Positions 42,510 through 51,998 of a stretch of 64,000 bases of DNA are shown here, in pieces. The notes beneath the pieces were generated by a model. The model was not told the DNA's origin. It did not search any database and was given only the letters and a program-made list of their open reading frames with translations. A program made the position numbers and the translations under genes. Within the stretch, counting starts at the first letter, position 1; each line of letters starts with the position of its first letter. The stretch is from Hyphomonadaceae bacterium (GTDB lineage Bacteria; Pseudomonadota; Alphaproteobacteria; Caulobacterales; Hyphomonadaceae): assembly GCA_024742355.1 (NCBI GenBank), contig JANSYM010000004.1, positions 1 to 64,000 on the forward strand, given 5' to 3'.

Positions 42510-43733
42510 ATGGATCTCTCATTCACCCCGGAAGAGCTGGCCTTTCAGACGGAAGTTCGCGACTGGATTTCGGAGAACTATTCCGAAGACATGCGCCGGA
42601 AGAATTCTCTGTCCAAAACCAATTATCTGGACAAGGAAGGCATGGTCGAATGGCAGCGCAAGCTGGACGACCAGGACTGGTTTGTCGTCAATTGGCCAGA
42701 GGAATTTGGCGGCCCCGGCCTGACGGCGGGACAGCGCTACATTCTGAACATGGAAATGTCAGCGGCAGGGACACCGACCACCTCGCCGATGGGCAAATCC
42801 ATGGTCGCGCCGGTGATCATGGCCTTTGGCAATGACGCGCAAAAGGCGGAGCATCTGCCTAAAATCAAACGCTCCGAGATCTGGTGGTGCCAGGGCTATT
42901 CCGAGCCGGGCTCGGGCTCTGACCTTGCCTCGCTGCAGATGAGTGCGGTTCGTGATGGCGATGAGTATGTCCTGAACGGCTCAAAGATCTGGACCACGCA
43001 TGCGCAATGGGCCGACTGGATTTTCTGCCTCGTGCGCACGTCGAAAGAGGGCAAGCCTCAGGAAGGGATCAGCTTCCTGGTCTTTCCGATGGACCTGCCG
43101 GGGATTTCGATCTCCGCGCTGCCGACCCTGGATGGGCCGATGGAAGACCAGCAGGAGATCAATCAGGTCTATTTCGAAGATGTCCGCGTCAAAATCGATG
43201 AAGCGCTGATCGGCGAAGAAAACAAGGGCTGGACCTACGCGAAATACTTGCTGCAATTCGAGCGCGGCAATGCCTATGCACCGGGCCTCAAAAGCATGCT
43301 GTCCAAGACCAAGAAGCTGGCCAGTGTCGAGCAATCGAATGGCGCGCCACTGATCCAGGATCCGGATTTCCAGCGCAAGATTGCGGCCATGGAGATGAAG
43401 ATCGAGTCGCTCAACGCGACCGAGTTGCGGATATTCTCGGCCCTGTCGGCCGGGCAGGGCGTCGGGCCGGAAAGCTCGATGCTGAAATGCGCCGGATCGG
43501 AAGTGCAGCAGGCGATTACCGAATTGTCTCTGGAAGCCGTTGGTGGCTATGCGGCGCCATTCGTGCAGGACATGTTCGCTGTGGCGCGGGCGGGTGCGAA
43601 CAGCGACCTGGCAACGCCGGAATATGCGGCCACCGCCGCCCCGCGATACTTCAACTATCGCAAAGCCTCAATCTATGCGGGGTCGAATGAGATCCAGCGC
43701 AATATCATGTCGAAAATGGTGCTTGGGCTTTAG
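42510..43733 (+). CDS. Acyl-CoA dehydrogenase family protein
   Basis: 407 residues. Acyl-CoA dehydrogenase fold: FTPEELAFQTEVRDWI at the N-terminus, WPEEFGGPGL, CQGYSEPGSGSDLASL, and a C-terminal YAGSNEIQRNIMSKMVLG FAD-binding end. The catalytic glutamate position and pattern resemble long-chain or pimeloyl-CoA-like dehydrogenase large subunits; the substrate is not certain. Starts 9 nt after the ABM gene, with AGGAG upstream. Two GPH transporters follow. Confidence 0.92.
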   Translation: MDLSFTPEELAFQTEVRDWISENYSEDMRRKNSLSKTNYLDKEGMVEWQRKLDDQDWFVVNWPEEFGGPGLTAGQRYILNMEMSAAGTPTTSPMGKSMVAPVIMAFGNDAQKAEHLPKIKRSEIWWCQGYSEPGSGSDLASLQMSAVRDGDEYVLNGSKIWTTHAQWADWIFCLVRTSKEGKPQEGISFLVFPMDLPGISISALPTLDGPMEDQQEINQVYFEDVRVKIDEALIGEENKGWTYAKYLLQFERGNAYAPGLKSMLSKTKKLASVEQSNGAPLIQDPDFQRKIAAMEMKIESLNATELRIFSALSAGQGVGPESSMLKCAGSEVQQAITELSLEAVGGYAAPFVQDMFAVARAGANSDLATPEYAATAAPRYFNYRKASIYAGSNEIQRNIMSKMVLGL

Positions 43734-43789
43734 CCCAGACCAAATTGCGAGCGGGCCGCCAGATGCCCGCCGCAACCCCAGGAGGACAC

Positions 43790-45238
43790 ATGGCAGAGGC
43801 GTCTGCGCGCAAGCCCGGTTTTTGGACAAAGCTCGCTTACGGGTCTGGTGCCGCCGCCAATGGCATCAAGAATAACGGCTTCGAGTATTTTCTCCTGTTC
43901 TATTACAGCCAGGTGCTCGGGGTCGATTTCGCGCTGGTCGGCGCCGCCTTGATGATTGCAATGTTTGTCGACGGGTTCACCGACCCTCTGGTCGGATACT
44001 GGTCAGACAATATCAAAACACGGTTGGGGCGGCGGCATCCCTTCATGTATGTCGCCGCTATTCCGGTCGGTCTGATATACGTCATGGCGTGGAACCCACC
44101 GGCAGGCCTGACCGGCAATGCGCTGTTTCCATACCTGCTTTTCATCACCATCGCGACACGCGTGGCTTATACATTCTATGAAGTGCCAAGCAGTGCGTTG
44201 GTCGCGGAACTGACCGATGATTATGACGAGCGCACGTCATTCCTGTCCTACCGATACGTGTTTGGCTGGGTCGGCGGTGTTGCCATGGCGGCCTACACGC
44301 TGATGTTCCTGCTGGTCGAGACCGAAACCTATGGCAGCGGCTTTCTCAATCTGGACGGCTACAAGGCCTATGGCGGTATCGCTGCGATCGTCATCGTTGC
44401 TTCGATCCTGATTTGTGCGGTGGGGACACATTCGCATATTCCGCATTTGCGCGCGCCGCCGCCGGCACGCAAAATGACGGTTGGCCGCGTGTTTCGCGAG
44501 ATCGGCGAAACGCTGTCGAACAAGTCTTTTCAGGGCCTGTTCTTTGCCGCGCTCTTCGGCTTCATGGCGGCCGGTGTGGCGGCCTCGCTCAATTATTATA
44601 TCAACGGGTTCTTCTGGGAGTTTACGACGACCCAGACCTCCTACCTCACCATGTCGGTATTTGTCTCAGCAGCCATCGCGCTGGTGCTGGCGCCGATTGT
44701 TTCCAAGACGCTTGGCAAGAAGCGCGGCGCCATCATTGTCGGCGCGATTGCGTTCTCTGTCGCGCCTACCCCCGTCATTTTGAGACTGCTTGACCTGATG
44801 CCGCCCAATGGCAGTGAGACTTTGTTCTGGCTGGTTCTGACGCTCACCATTTTCGATGTCGCTCTGATCATTGCCTATCAGATCCTGTCTGCGTCGATGA
44901 TTGCCGACATTGTCGAGCAGGCCGAGCTGAAAACCGGGCGACGCTCGGAGGGCATCTTCTTCGCCGGGATCAGCTTCATGCGTAAACTGGCCCGCGGAAG
45001 CGGCCTGTTCCTGGCGTCCATTGTGCTGGCGGTGGCCGAGATTTCGAGGAATGTCCAGCCCGGCGATCTGCCGGCTGAAACCCTGGAACTGCTCGGCGCA
45101 GGTTACGCGTTCGGATTGCTGGCGCTCTGGGGCAGCGCGATTGCCTTCCTGTTCCGCTACCAGATTACCCGCGAAGATCATGAGGCCAATCTCGAAGCGC
45201 TCAGGCAAAACCGCCAGGCGGCCAGCGATGTTGAGTAA
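43790..45238 (+). CDS. GPH-family (glycoside-pentoside-hexuronide) cation symporter, copy 1
   Basis: 482 residues, 12 predicted membrane helices. The N-terminal family motif GSGAAANGIKNNGFEYFLLFYYSQ (landmarks GIKNNGF, FYYSQVLG), then DGFTDPLVGYWSDNIKTRLGRRHPF (landmarks DPLVGYWSDN, GRRHPF), the glycoside cation symporter signature. Imports a sugar or related solute with Na+ or H+; the substrate is unknown. Start ATG 43790, AGGAGG upstream. Followed closely by a paralogue. Confidence 0.9.
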   Translation: MAEASARKPGFWTKLAYGSGAAANGIKNNGFEYFLLFYYSQVLGVDFALVGAALMIAMFVDGFTDPLVGYWSDNIKTRLGRRHPFMYVAAIPVGLIYVMAWNPPAGLTGNALFPYLLFITIATRVAYTFYEVPSSALVAELTDDYDERTSFLSYRYVFGWVGGVAMAAYTLMFLLVETETYGSGFLNLDGYKAYGGIAAIVIVASILICAVGTHSHIPHLRAPPPARKMTVGRVFREIGETLSNKSFQGLFFAALFGFMAAGVAASLNYYINGFFWEFTTTQTSYLTMSVFVSAAIALVLAPIVSKTLGKKRGAIIVGAIAFSVAPTPVILRLLDLMPPNGSETLFWLVLTLTIFDVALIIAYQILSASMIADIVEQAELKTGRRSEGIFFAGISFMRKLARGSGLFLASIVLAVAEISRNVQPGDLPAETLELLGAGYAFGLLALWGSAIAFLFRYQITREDHEANLEALRQNRQAASDVE

Positions 45239-45307
45239 ACCGCGCGGCCTGTTATGGCTAAAGGCAGAGGCAGCTGATGGGCCTCCGCATCACAAAGTGG
45301 AGTTTAA

Positions 45308-46786
45308 ATGACGAACACTGCGAGCGCGACCGCGCCGAAGCTCGGCCTGTTTACGCGACTGGCGTATGGCGTTGGGGGCGCCGCCGGCGGCATCAAGAAC
45401 AATGGGTTCGATTACGTCCTGTTGCTGTTTTACAGTCAGATCCTCGGATTGCCGGGCCTCTGGGTGGCTGCCGCGATCTGGATTGCGCTCATTGTCGACG
45501 CCGTGTCTGATCCGATTGTCGGTTACTGGTCTGACAATCTCAGATCGAAAATGGGCCGGCGACACCCGTTTCTCTACGCTGCGGCCTTTCCCGCAGCGAT
45601 CGCCTATTTCTTTGTCTGGAATCCGCCGACCGGCCTCGAAGGCCAGTCTCTGTTCGCCTGGCTGTTGACGCTCACCATTATCGTGCGGGTCGGTTATACC
45701 CTGTTCGAAGTGCCGAGCCTCAGCCTGTCCGCGGAACTGTCTCAGGATTATGACGTGCGCACATCGCTGATGTCGTTCCGGTACTTCTTCGCCTGGGTCG
45801 GCGGGCTCACCGTTCAAGTCATGCTGTTTCTGGTGTTTCTGAAGCCGAGTGAAAATGATCCACAAGGGTTTTTCCATATACCGGGCTGGAACCTCTATGG
45901 ATTGGTCGGCGCGTCCGCGATTTTCACCGCGATCCTGATTACGGCATTAGGGACTCACCATCGAATTCCAAACTTGAAGAGTCCGCCGCCAGAGCGTGAA
46001 CTTACAGTAGCCAGAATATTTGGTGAAATCTGGGAAACGCTGTCCAATCCGTCTTTCCGTGCTCTCTTCGTTGCGACGCTCTTTGGGCTGCTCGCAACTG
46101 GCATATCCGCAACATTGAATCAGTACATCAATGGGTTTTTCTGGAACTTCTCAGCTGGAGAGATTGGTGTACTGACGTTCTTGGTCTTTATCTCGGCAAT
46201 AATGGCGCTCATCATTGCGCCGTTGGCAGGTAAGGCCTGGGGCAAAAAACGCGCGGCGATTATCATCGGGTTGTTGGCATTCACGATATCACCCGCGCCC
46301 GTATTCGCGCGACTGCTTGGTATTTTGCCGCAAAACCTAAACGAAGTGATTCTTACGACGCTCATGGGCATGGATGTGACTGCGTTATTCGCAGTCATCG
46401 CGTTCGTGACGGTTTTCGATGTTGCACTGATCATCGCCTATCAGATGTTGGCCGCGTCCATGGTGACCGACATTGTTGAAGAGAGTGAGTTGAAGACGGG
46501 TCGCCGGTCCGAAGGGACGTTCTTCGCTGGCATCACTTTCATTCGCAAGCTGTCACAGGGCATCGGCGTGATGACTGCGTCGCTAATTCTAGCATTCGCC
46601 ACCATCGCACCGGGATTGCGCCCCGAAGACGCCAGCGCCGATTCCGTCGCCAAACTTGGCTTCGGCTACGCGGCGACGCTGCTGACGGTCTGGATGCTGA
46701 TGCTGCTGGCGATTAGCTTCTATCGCATCAGCCGTGAGGACCATGCGCGCAATCTTGCCAGATTGGCCGGGGAAGAGTTTGATTGA
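45308..46786 (+). CDS. GPH-family symporter, copy 2
   Basis: 492 residues, paralogous to the preceding transporter: LAYGVGGAAGGIKNNGFDYV (landmark GIKNNGFDY), DPIVGYWSDNLRSKMGRRHPF (landmark GYWSDN). 12 membrane helices expected. It begins 69 nt after copy 1 with a GGAG site. Substrate unknown; a tandem pair suggests two specificities. The stretch around 45950-46480 has a distinctly AT-richer codon style than the rest of the gene. Confidence 0.9.
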   Translation: MTNTASATAPKLGLFTRLAYGVGGAAGGIKNNGFDYVLLLFYSQILGLPGLWVAAAIWIALIVDAVSDPIVGYWSDNLRSKMGRRHPFLYAAAFPAAIAYFFVWNPPTGLEGQSLFAWLLTLTIIVRVGYTLFEVPSLSLSAELSQDYDVRTSLMSFRYFFAWVGGLTVQVMLFLVFLKPSENDPQGFFHIPGWNLYGLVGASAIFTAILITALGTHHRIPNLKSPPPERELTVARIFGEIWETLSNPSFRALFVATLFGLLATGISATLNQYINGFFWNFSAGEIGVLTFLVFISAIMALIIAPLAGKAWGKKRAAIIIGLLAFTISPAPVFARLLGILPQNLNEVILTTLMGMDVTALFAVIAFVTVFDVALIIAYQMLAASMVTDIVEESELKTGRRSEGTFFAGITFIRKLSQGIGVMTASLILAFATIAPGLRPEDASADSVAKLGFGYAATLLTVWMLMLLAISFYRISREDHARNLARLAGEEFD

Positions 46787-46878
46787 TCTTCGATTTTATC
46801 TCACGAAATCAGCTACCTAACTGAAATGTCATGTCCGCCCAATTGCCTCCGCCGCAGCGCCGGAATAGAGCCATATTC

Positions 46879-48315
46879 ATGATCTACGCTCAAACAATGA
46901 CAAAACACGTATCCAAGGTTCTGGTCGCCGTGGTCTTCGTCCTGGTGGCCCTGGTTCTGTTGCTTGTAAGCCCGCTTTACGGCGCTGCAACGGCGCAGAG
47001 CTTCTGGGAGAAAATGGTCCCCGAAACCCAGGCGCAGATCGAGCTGTCTTATGCGCCGCTGGTCAAGGATGTCTCGCCGGCTGTGGTCAACGTCTATACC
47101 CGCAAGACGGTGCAACGCCGTGCCTCGATCCAGGAAATGATGTTCGGCAACCGGTTCGGTGGCCCGCGCATGCAGAGCTCGCTCGGCTCCGGCGTGATCA
47201 TGGGCGCTGACGGCATTATCGTCACCAATAATCACGTGATTGACGGCGCTGATGAGATTGTTGTCGTGCTGGCTGATCGTCGCGAGTATCCGGCCGAACT
47301 GATCCTCGCCGATGAGCGAACCGACCTCGCCGTGTTGCGCGCCGATGTTGAAGGCGCTGAGCTGCCAACCCTCGATTATGCCGACACACGCGCCGTTGAA
47401 GTCGGCGACCTTGTGCTGGCGGTCGGCAATCCATTCGGCGTCGGACAAACCGTGACGACCGGGATCATCTCCGCCACAGCGCGGACCGATGTCGGCGTGT
47501 CTGATTATGCCTTCTTCCTGCAGACGGATGCCGCGGTGAATCCAGGCAATTCGGGCGGCGCGCTGGTCAACACACGCGGCGACCTGGTTGGCATCAATAC
47601 TGCGATTTTCTCGCGCTCAGGCGGTTCCAACGGGATTGGCTTTGCGATCCCGTCGGAAATGGTACGGCGCGTTGTCGACGCGGCCGTCAACGAAGGCACG
47701 ATCGTGCGACCATGGCTTGGCCTGAAAGGGCAGTCGGTCACATTCGATATCGCCAAGGCGCAAGGGCTCGATCGCCCGCTCGGCGTGATCGTGTCTGAAG
47801 TCTATGAGGATGGCCCCGCCGACCAGGCCGGCCTTCGCCGCGGCGACCTTGTCCTGACCATAGATGACCGGGAAGTGTTCGATGAGCGCGGGCTGAAATT
47901 CCTCGCCGCGACCAAGTCTCCCGGCGAAGATGTTGCGCTGAAAGTCCTGCGCGGCGGAAGCGAGCAGACCATTCTTACGCGCCTCGCCCCGCCACCGGGT
48001 GCGAGCGAAGCTGAACGCGTACTGCTCGATGGCCGTCATCCCTTTGCAGGCGTCGAGGTCGTAGAATTGTCCCCGCGCCTCGCCGAGGAAATTGGTTATT
48101 CGGATTCCTTTGCCAGCGGCATCCTGGTCACGCGCATGTCGCGCCGGGCCTATCGCATGCGCATTGTTCAGCCGCGCGATATTATTACCCAGATTGATGG
48201 ACGCCGGATTGAGACAATGGAAGACCTCAATGATGCGCTCGACCGAGATCCTGGCAGTTGGGATATCGAGATTGAACGCAATGGCCGCAAGATTAGCGGC
48301 AGCGTTACGATCTAG
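46879..48315 (+). CDS. HtrA/DegP-type periplasmic serine protease
   Basis: About 478 residues. A signal peptide or membrane anchor (about 10-40) leads a trypsin-like domain with triad His119 (TNNHV), Asp149 (DERTDLAVL) and Ser225 (NPGNSGGAL), then two PDZ domains (about 270-370 and 385-475). It degrades misfolded periplasmic proteins. The start is uncertain: ATG 46879 or 46897 (MTKHVSK) fit the signal peptide best, while ATG 46831 has no ribosome site. Its stop overlaps that of cobB. The SOS-boxed rarA unit starts beyond cobB. Confidence 0.93.
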   Translation: MIYAQTMTKHVSKVLVAVVFVLVALVLLLVSPLYGAATAQSFWEKMVPETQAQIELSYAPLVKDVSPAVVNVYTRKTVQRRASIQEMMFGNRFGGPRMQSSLGSGVIMGADGIIVTNNHVIDGADEIVVVLADRREYPAELILADERTDLAVLRADVEGAELPTLDYADTRAVEVGDLVLAVGNPFGVGQTVTTGIISATARTDVGVSDYAFFLQTDAAVNPGNSGGALVNTRGDLVGINTAIFSRSGGSNGIGFAIPSEMVRRVVDAAVNEGTIVRPWLGLKGQSVTFDIAKAQGLDRPLGVIVSEVYEDGPADQAGLRRGDLVLTIDDREVFDERGLKFLAATKSPGEDVALKVLRGGSEQTILTRLAPPPGASEAERVLLDGRHPFAGVEVVELSPRLAEEIGYSDSFASGILVTRMSRRAYRMRIVQPRDIITQIDGRRIETMEDLNDALDRDPGSWDIEIERNGRKISGSVTI

Positions 48316-49607
48316 GCCGGTCTGTGATCGATGATGTGCATATAAGAGCCCATCACAGAACCGCGCCGTCCGCCCGCTTGACCCAGGTCCTCTCCGCGCG
48401 CGTCGGCGCACCGGAACAAGGCCTCGTCCGGGCCAGCTTCGGTAAGTGTTGAATAATGAAATTCGTGGCCACTGAGCGCCCCGGTCCAGGGTGTATCGCC
48501 AAGCGGTGTCAGGGTGCGATAACCAAGATGCATCTTGCGCGCCGCAAAGCTGGTTACGTGCCGCAAAAGGCCCGCCATTTTGTGGGACTGGCCGTCGGCA
48601 TCGATCAGTGCTCGGCCAAGCACCATATAACCACCGCACTCACCATAAATCACCGACCGGCGCTCAGCAGCGCGCTGCAAACCGGCCACAAACCTGCTGG
48701 CATTGGCGAGGGTTCCTCCGTGCAGTTCAGGATACCCGCCTGGCAGATAGACGGCATCGCAACTGTCCGATGGGGCTTCATCTGCGAGCGGTGAAAACAG
48801 CTCGATCTCTGCGCCTTGCCGGCGCCAGTCGTCGAGCAGGTGCGGATAGCAGAAACTAAAGGCGACATCCTGCGCGACGGCGATTCGCTGTCCGAGAACC
48901 GGCAATGGTTTGATCTGACCATTCGCACGGATCCGACCAGCCGCCTCCCAGAGCGCTGGAAGATCGAGGCTTTGTTCGATTGCGTTTTTCGCCGCCTCGA
49001 TCAGCGCGCTCTGCGACATGTGTTCGGTTGCTTGCACGAGGCCGAGATGCCGGGACGGTATTGTGAGCTCGTCTGAGCGCGGAACGGCGCCGAAGAAGGG
49101 GATGCCGGTTTCCTTGACGGCGTCGGCAAGCATTTCGCCATGACGGGCACTGCCGACACGGGTTGCGACGACGCCGCAAATTCGCGGGCTAGTGCGCAGC
49201 GTTGCAAAGCCGTGCACGAGCGCGGCAATGGACTGGGCCTGGCCGCTGGCATCCACCACTAACAGGACCGGAAGCCCGAGCGTGTCGGCAAGATCGGCGG
49301 TCGATCCTTGCATGCCCGCGGCGCCATCAAACATGCCCATCATGCCTTCGATCAGCAAGAAATTTGCGGACGCAGCGATGGCGCCGACGCGCGCGCGCAA
49401 TTGCGCGTCGCCCATCGCCCACTTGTCGAAATTGAAGCAGGGCTGGTCGATCGCGGCGGCGAGGAATTGCGGGTCGATAAAACCTGGGCCGCCTTTGGCG
49501 ACGTGCAAACGCTGGCCTCTCGACTTGAGCGCGGCAGCCAGGCCCATGGTGAACACGGTTTTGCCGCTGCCAGAGTGGGGGGCGGCGATGACCAGTCCTT
49601 TTGTCAT
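48312..49607 (-). CDS. cobB: Cobyrinate a,c-diamide synthase-like protein
   Basis: 431 residues. P-loop domain (VIAAPHSGSGKTVFTMGLAAAL, landmark GSGKT) and a C-terminal class I glutamine amidotransferase domain with YGECGGYMVLG nucleophile Cys, GHEFHYS, and a final His (SYMHIIDHRP). Amidates cobyrinic acid during cobalamin synthesis. The substrate-loop motif, usually VGPDYIDP, reads GGPGFIDPQF here. No other cobalamin gene is in the window. Start ATG 49607, a longer frame is unsupported. It diverges from rarA. Confidence 0.88.
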   Translation of the reverse strand: MTKGLVIAAPHSGSGKTVFTMGLAAALKSRGQRLHVAKGGPGFIDPQFLAAAIDQPCFNFDKWAMGDAQLRARVGAIAASANFLLIEGMMGMFDGAAGMQGSTADLADTLGLPVLLVVDASGQAQSIAALVHGFATLRTSPRICGVVATRVGSARHGEMLADAVKETGIPFFGAVPRSDELTIPSRHLGLVQATEHMSQSALIEAAKNAIEQSLDLPALWEAAGRIRANGQIKPLPVLGQRIAVAQDVAFSFCYPHLLDDWRRQGAEIELFSPLADEAPSDSCDAVYLPGGYPELHGGTLANASRFVAGLQRAAERRSVIYGECGGYMVLGRALIDADGQSHKMAGLLRHVTSFAARKMHLGYRTLTPLGDTPWTGALSGHEFHYSTLTEAGPDEALFRCADARGEDLGQAGGRRGSVMGSYMHIIDHRPA

Positions 49608-49695
49608 CTCACAGGCCTTTTCATGACGGACGTCTGTCGCGGAAGCCATACGCGGCGCACAATGACGGAACAAGACGTGAGTGTCTCAATCTAAC

Positions 49696-49710
49696 GTTCG
49701 CTTTATGTTC
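49696..49710 (+). promoter_or_regulatory. SOS (LexA) box, GTTC-N7-GTTC
   Basis: GTTC (49696-49699), seven bases, GTTC (49707-49710) is the direct-repeat LexA operator of alphaproteobacteria. It lies 71 bp before the rarA ATG and 88 bp ahead of cobB on the other strand. It predicts DNA-damage induction of the rarA operon. Confidence 0.65.
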
Positions 49711-49780
49711 TTGAAATTGATCGCGAAGGGTGGCAATCGTCTTCTTATCAAACGGGGAATGCGCGTCTAAGCCAGAGATC

Positions 49781-51094
49781 ATGACTGATTTGTTTGCTGC
49801 CTCAGACCTGTCGCAAGATGCACCGCGGCCGTTGGCGGACAAGTTGAGACCTGCCGAGTTGGCCGAAGTGGTCGGGCAGGATCACTTGCTGGGCCCGGAC
49901 GGCGCGCTCGGGCGGATGCTGTCAAAAGGACAGCTCTCCTCGATCATCCTGTGGGGACCACCAGGGGTTGGGAAAACAACAATCGCGCGCTTGCTGGCGC
50001 AGGAAACAGATCTCCATTTTGAAGCTATCTCGGCGATCTTTTCCGGCGTGAAGGACTTGCGCGCCGTGTTTGAAGCGGCGCAGCGTCGACGCGATCTGGG
50101 GCAGGGTACTTTGTTGTTCGTGGACGAGATTCACCGCTTCAATCGGGCGCAACAGGATGGCTTCTTGCCGTATGTTGAGGCCGGAACAGTGACCCTGGTC
50201 GGGGCCACGACGGAAAATCCGAGCTTTGAATTGAACGGGGCCTTGCTGTCGCGATGCGCGGTGCTGGTGCTCAACCGGATCGATGCCGAAGGCGCCGAAA
50301 CGCTGCTCAAGCGGGCAGAGCAGGAGACGGGCACCGCCTTGCCGATCGATGCCCGCGCCCGCCAAGCCCTGATCGACATGGCCGATGGTGACGGACGTTA
50401 TCTGCTGAACCTTGCTGAGCAGGCCTTCACGTTCGCCGATCCGGGCACGCAGCTCACCGTCGAGCAGCTTTCACAGGCGCTGCAGAAACGCGCGCCGGCC
50501 TATGACAAGAATCGCGACGAGCATTACAATCTGATCTCGGCCCTGCACAAATCGGTACGGGGCTCGGACCCCGATGCGGCGCTGTACTGGTTCGCCCGGA
50601 TGCTTGAAGGCGGCGAAGACCCGCTTTTCATTGCCCGGCGCCTGGTGGTGATGGCGAGCGAGGATATCAGCCTCGCCGACCCGACAGCGATGATGGTGGC
50701 CGGGGAAGCGGCGCGGGCCTTTGAACGGCTCGGGGAACCGGAAGGGCTGATCCCGCTGGCGCATGCGGTCGTTCATCTCGCCACAGCGCCGAAGTCCAAT
50801 GCCTCTTATATCGGGCTGAAACGCGCCCGCGCTGCGGCGCGCGAAACCGGGTCACTGATGCCGCCCAAACATATCCTCAACGCGCCGACCAATATGATGA
50901 AAGATCAGGGCTATGGCGACGGGTACGAATATGACCACGACGCCGATGGTAGTTTTTCAGGACAGAATTATTTTCCCGATGGCATGGATCGGGTGGCGTT
51001 CTACACGCCGAAAGGATTGGGTCGAGAGGGCCCGATCGCAGAACGCCTGGCCAAATGGCGGGCGATCAGAAAATCACGGGGAGAAGACACATGA
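49781..51094 (+). CDS. rarA: Replication-associated recombination protein A (MgsA/WRNIP1 family AAA ATPase)
   Basis: 437 residues. AAA+ ATPase acting at stalled replication forks. Walker A GPPGVGKTT (59-67), Walker B LLFVDEIHRFN, sensor VGATTENPSFELN, and the MgsA-type C-terminal tetramerisation domain. The start is ATG 49781; a longer frame from 49730 is not needed. Its stop overlaps the ATG of the ThuA-like gene (ATGA), and a LexA box lies upstream, so it heads a probable SOS-induced operon with a crosslink glycosylase-like gene. Confidence 0.96.
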   Translation: MTDLFAASDLSQDAPRPLADKLRPAELAEVVGQDHLLGPDGALGRMLSKGQLSSIILWGPPGVGKTTIARLLAQETDLHFEAISAIFSGVKDLRAVFEAAQRRRDLGQGTLLFVDEIHRFNRAQQDGFLPYVEAGTVTLVGATTENPSFELNGALLSRCAVLVLNRIDAEGAETLLKRAEQETGTALPIDARARQALIDMADGDGRYLLNLAEQAFTFADPGTQLTVEQLSQALQKRAPAYDKNRDEHYNLISALHKSVRGSDPDAALYWFARMLEGGEDPLFIARRLVVMASEDISLADPTAMMVAGEAARAFERLGEPEGLIPLAHAVVHLATAPKSNASYIGLKRARAAARETGSLMPPKHILNAPTNMMKDQGYGDGYEYDHDADGSFSGQNYFPDGMDRVAFYTPKGLGREGPIAERLAKWRAIRKSRGEDT

Positions 51095-51996
51095 TGTCGC
51101 ATTTTTGGAGCCTCGGCAGAGCGGCATTGGCGGCGCTCCTTCTGGTGACCGCCGCAGCCTGCCAGCAAAACGGCGCGGCGCAGAGCACGGATGAAACAGA
51201 GGCGGTTTATGACTCGGTGCCGCCGCATATTACCAAGTGGATGCAGCGGCCGGCCATCCTGGTCTTTTCCAAAACAGAAGGCTGGCGGCACAATGAGGGC
51301 ATCGCCGGCGCCGACAAGTTCTTTGTCGAACTGTCGCGTGAGCGCGGCTATGGGATCTTCACGACCGTCAATTCAGCCGTGTTCAATCCGGATGACCTGG
51401 CGCGCTTCGAAGTCATCGTCTTCAACAACACGACAGGCGATGCGCTGAGTCCGGAACAGGAGCAGGTCTTCCAGGACTGGCTGGAAGCCGGCGGTGCCTG
51501 GATTGGCCTGCACGGGTCTGGCGACAATTCGCATGGCGATTGGGAATGGTACTCACAGGTCGTAATCGGCCCGACATTTGTCGGCCATCCGCTGACGCCG
51601 CATTTCAATACCGTTCGCGTCGAGCGGTTGAACGACACGCATCCGATCATGGCCAACGCGCCTCAGGTCTGGGACCATGATGAGGAATGGTACTTTTTCG
51701 ACAGCCGCCCGAGTGATTATGGCTTGCTGCCACTGGCGGGTATTCATGAGCCGGACTTTGAGCCGGAAGGCGCGGACGTGGAAAACCTCGCCAATTGGGC
51801 AATGGGTGACACGCCAGCAGAACACCCCGTGATCTGGGTTGGCTGCCCGGGAGAGGGCCGCAGCTTCTATTCGGCGCTCGGCCATTCTGATCTGGCTTAT
51901 GATGTGGAGGTCTACCGCCAGATCCTGAACGACGCGTTCGATTGGGTCTTGAAGACATCTGACCCAGACGGCGCAGGCTGTCCCGCCGCGGAATAG
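51091..51996 (+). CDS. ThuA-like lipoprotein
   Basis: 301 residues. Lipoprotein signal (MMSHFWSLGRAALAALLLVT, then AAACQ with lipid Cys). The ThuA-like glutamine amidotransferase-fold domain shows LVFSKTEGWRH, VFNNTTGDALSPEQ, WIGLHGSGDNSHGDW and VIWVGCPGEGRSFYSALGH. ThuA-type proteins are linked to trehalose/sugar metabolism; a periplasmic or surface role is likely here. It is coupled to rarA by a 4-nt ATGA overlap and is followed 2 nt later by the YcaQ-like gene, an odd mix with repair genes. Confidence 0.88.
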   Translation: MMSHFWSLGRAALAALLLVTAAACQQNGAAQSTDETEAVYDSVPPHITKWMQRPAILVFSKTEGWRHNEGIAGADKFFVELSRERGYGIFTTVNSAVFNPDDLARFEVIVFNNTTGDALSPEQEQVFQDWLEAGGAWIGLHGSGDNSHGDWEWYSQVVIGPTFVGHPLTPHFNTVRVERLNDTHPIMANAPQVWDHDEEWYFFDSRPSDYGLLPLAGIHEPDFEPEGADVENLANWAMGDTPAEHPVIWVGCPGEGRSFYSALGHSDLAYDVEVYRQILNDAFDWVLKTSDPDGAGCPAAE

Positions 51997-51998
51997 AA

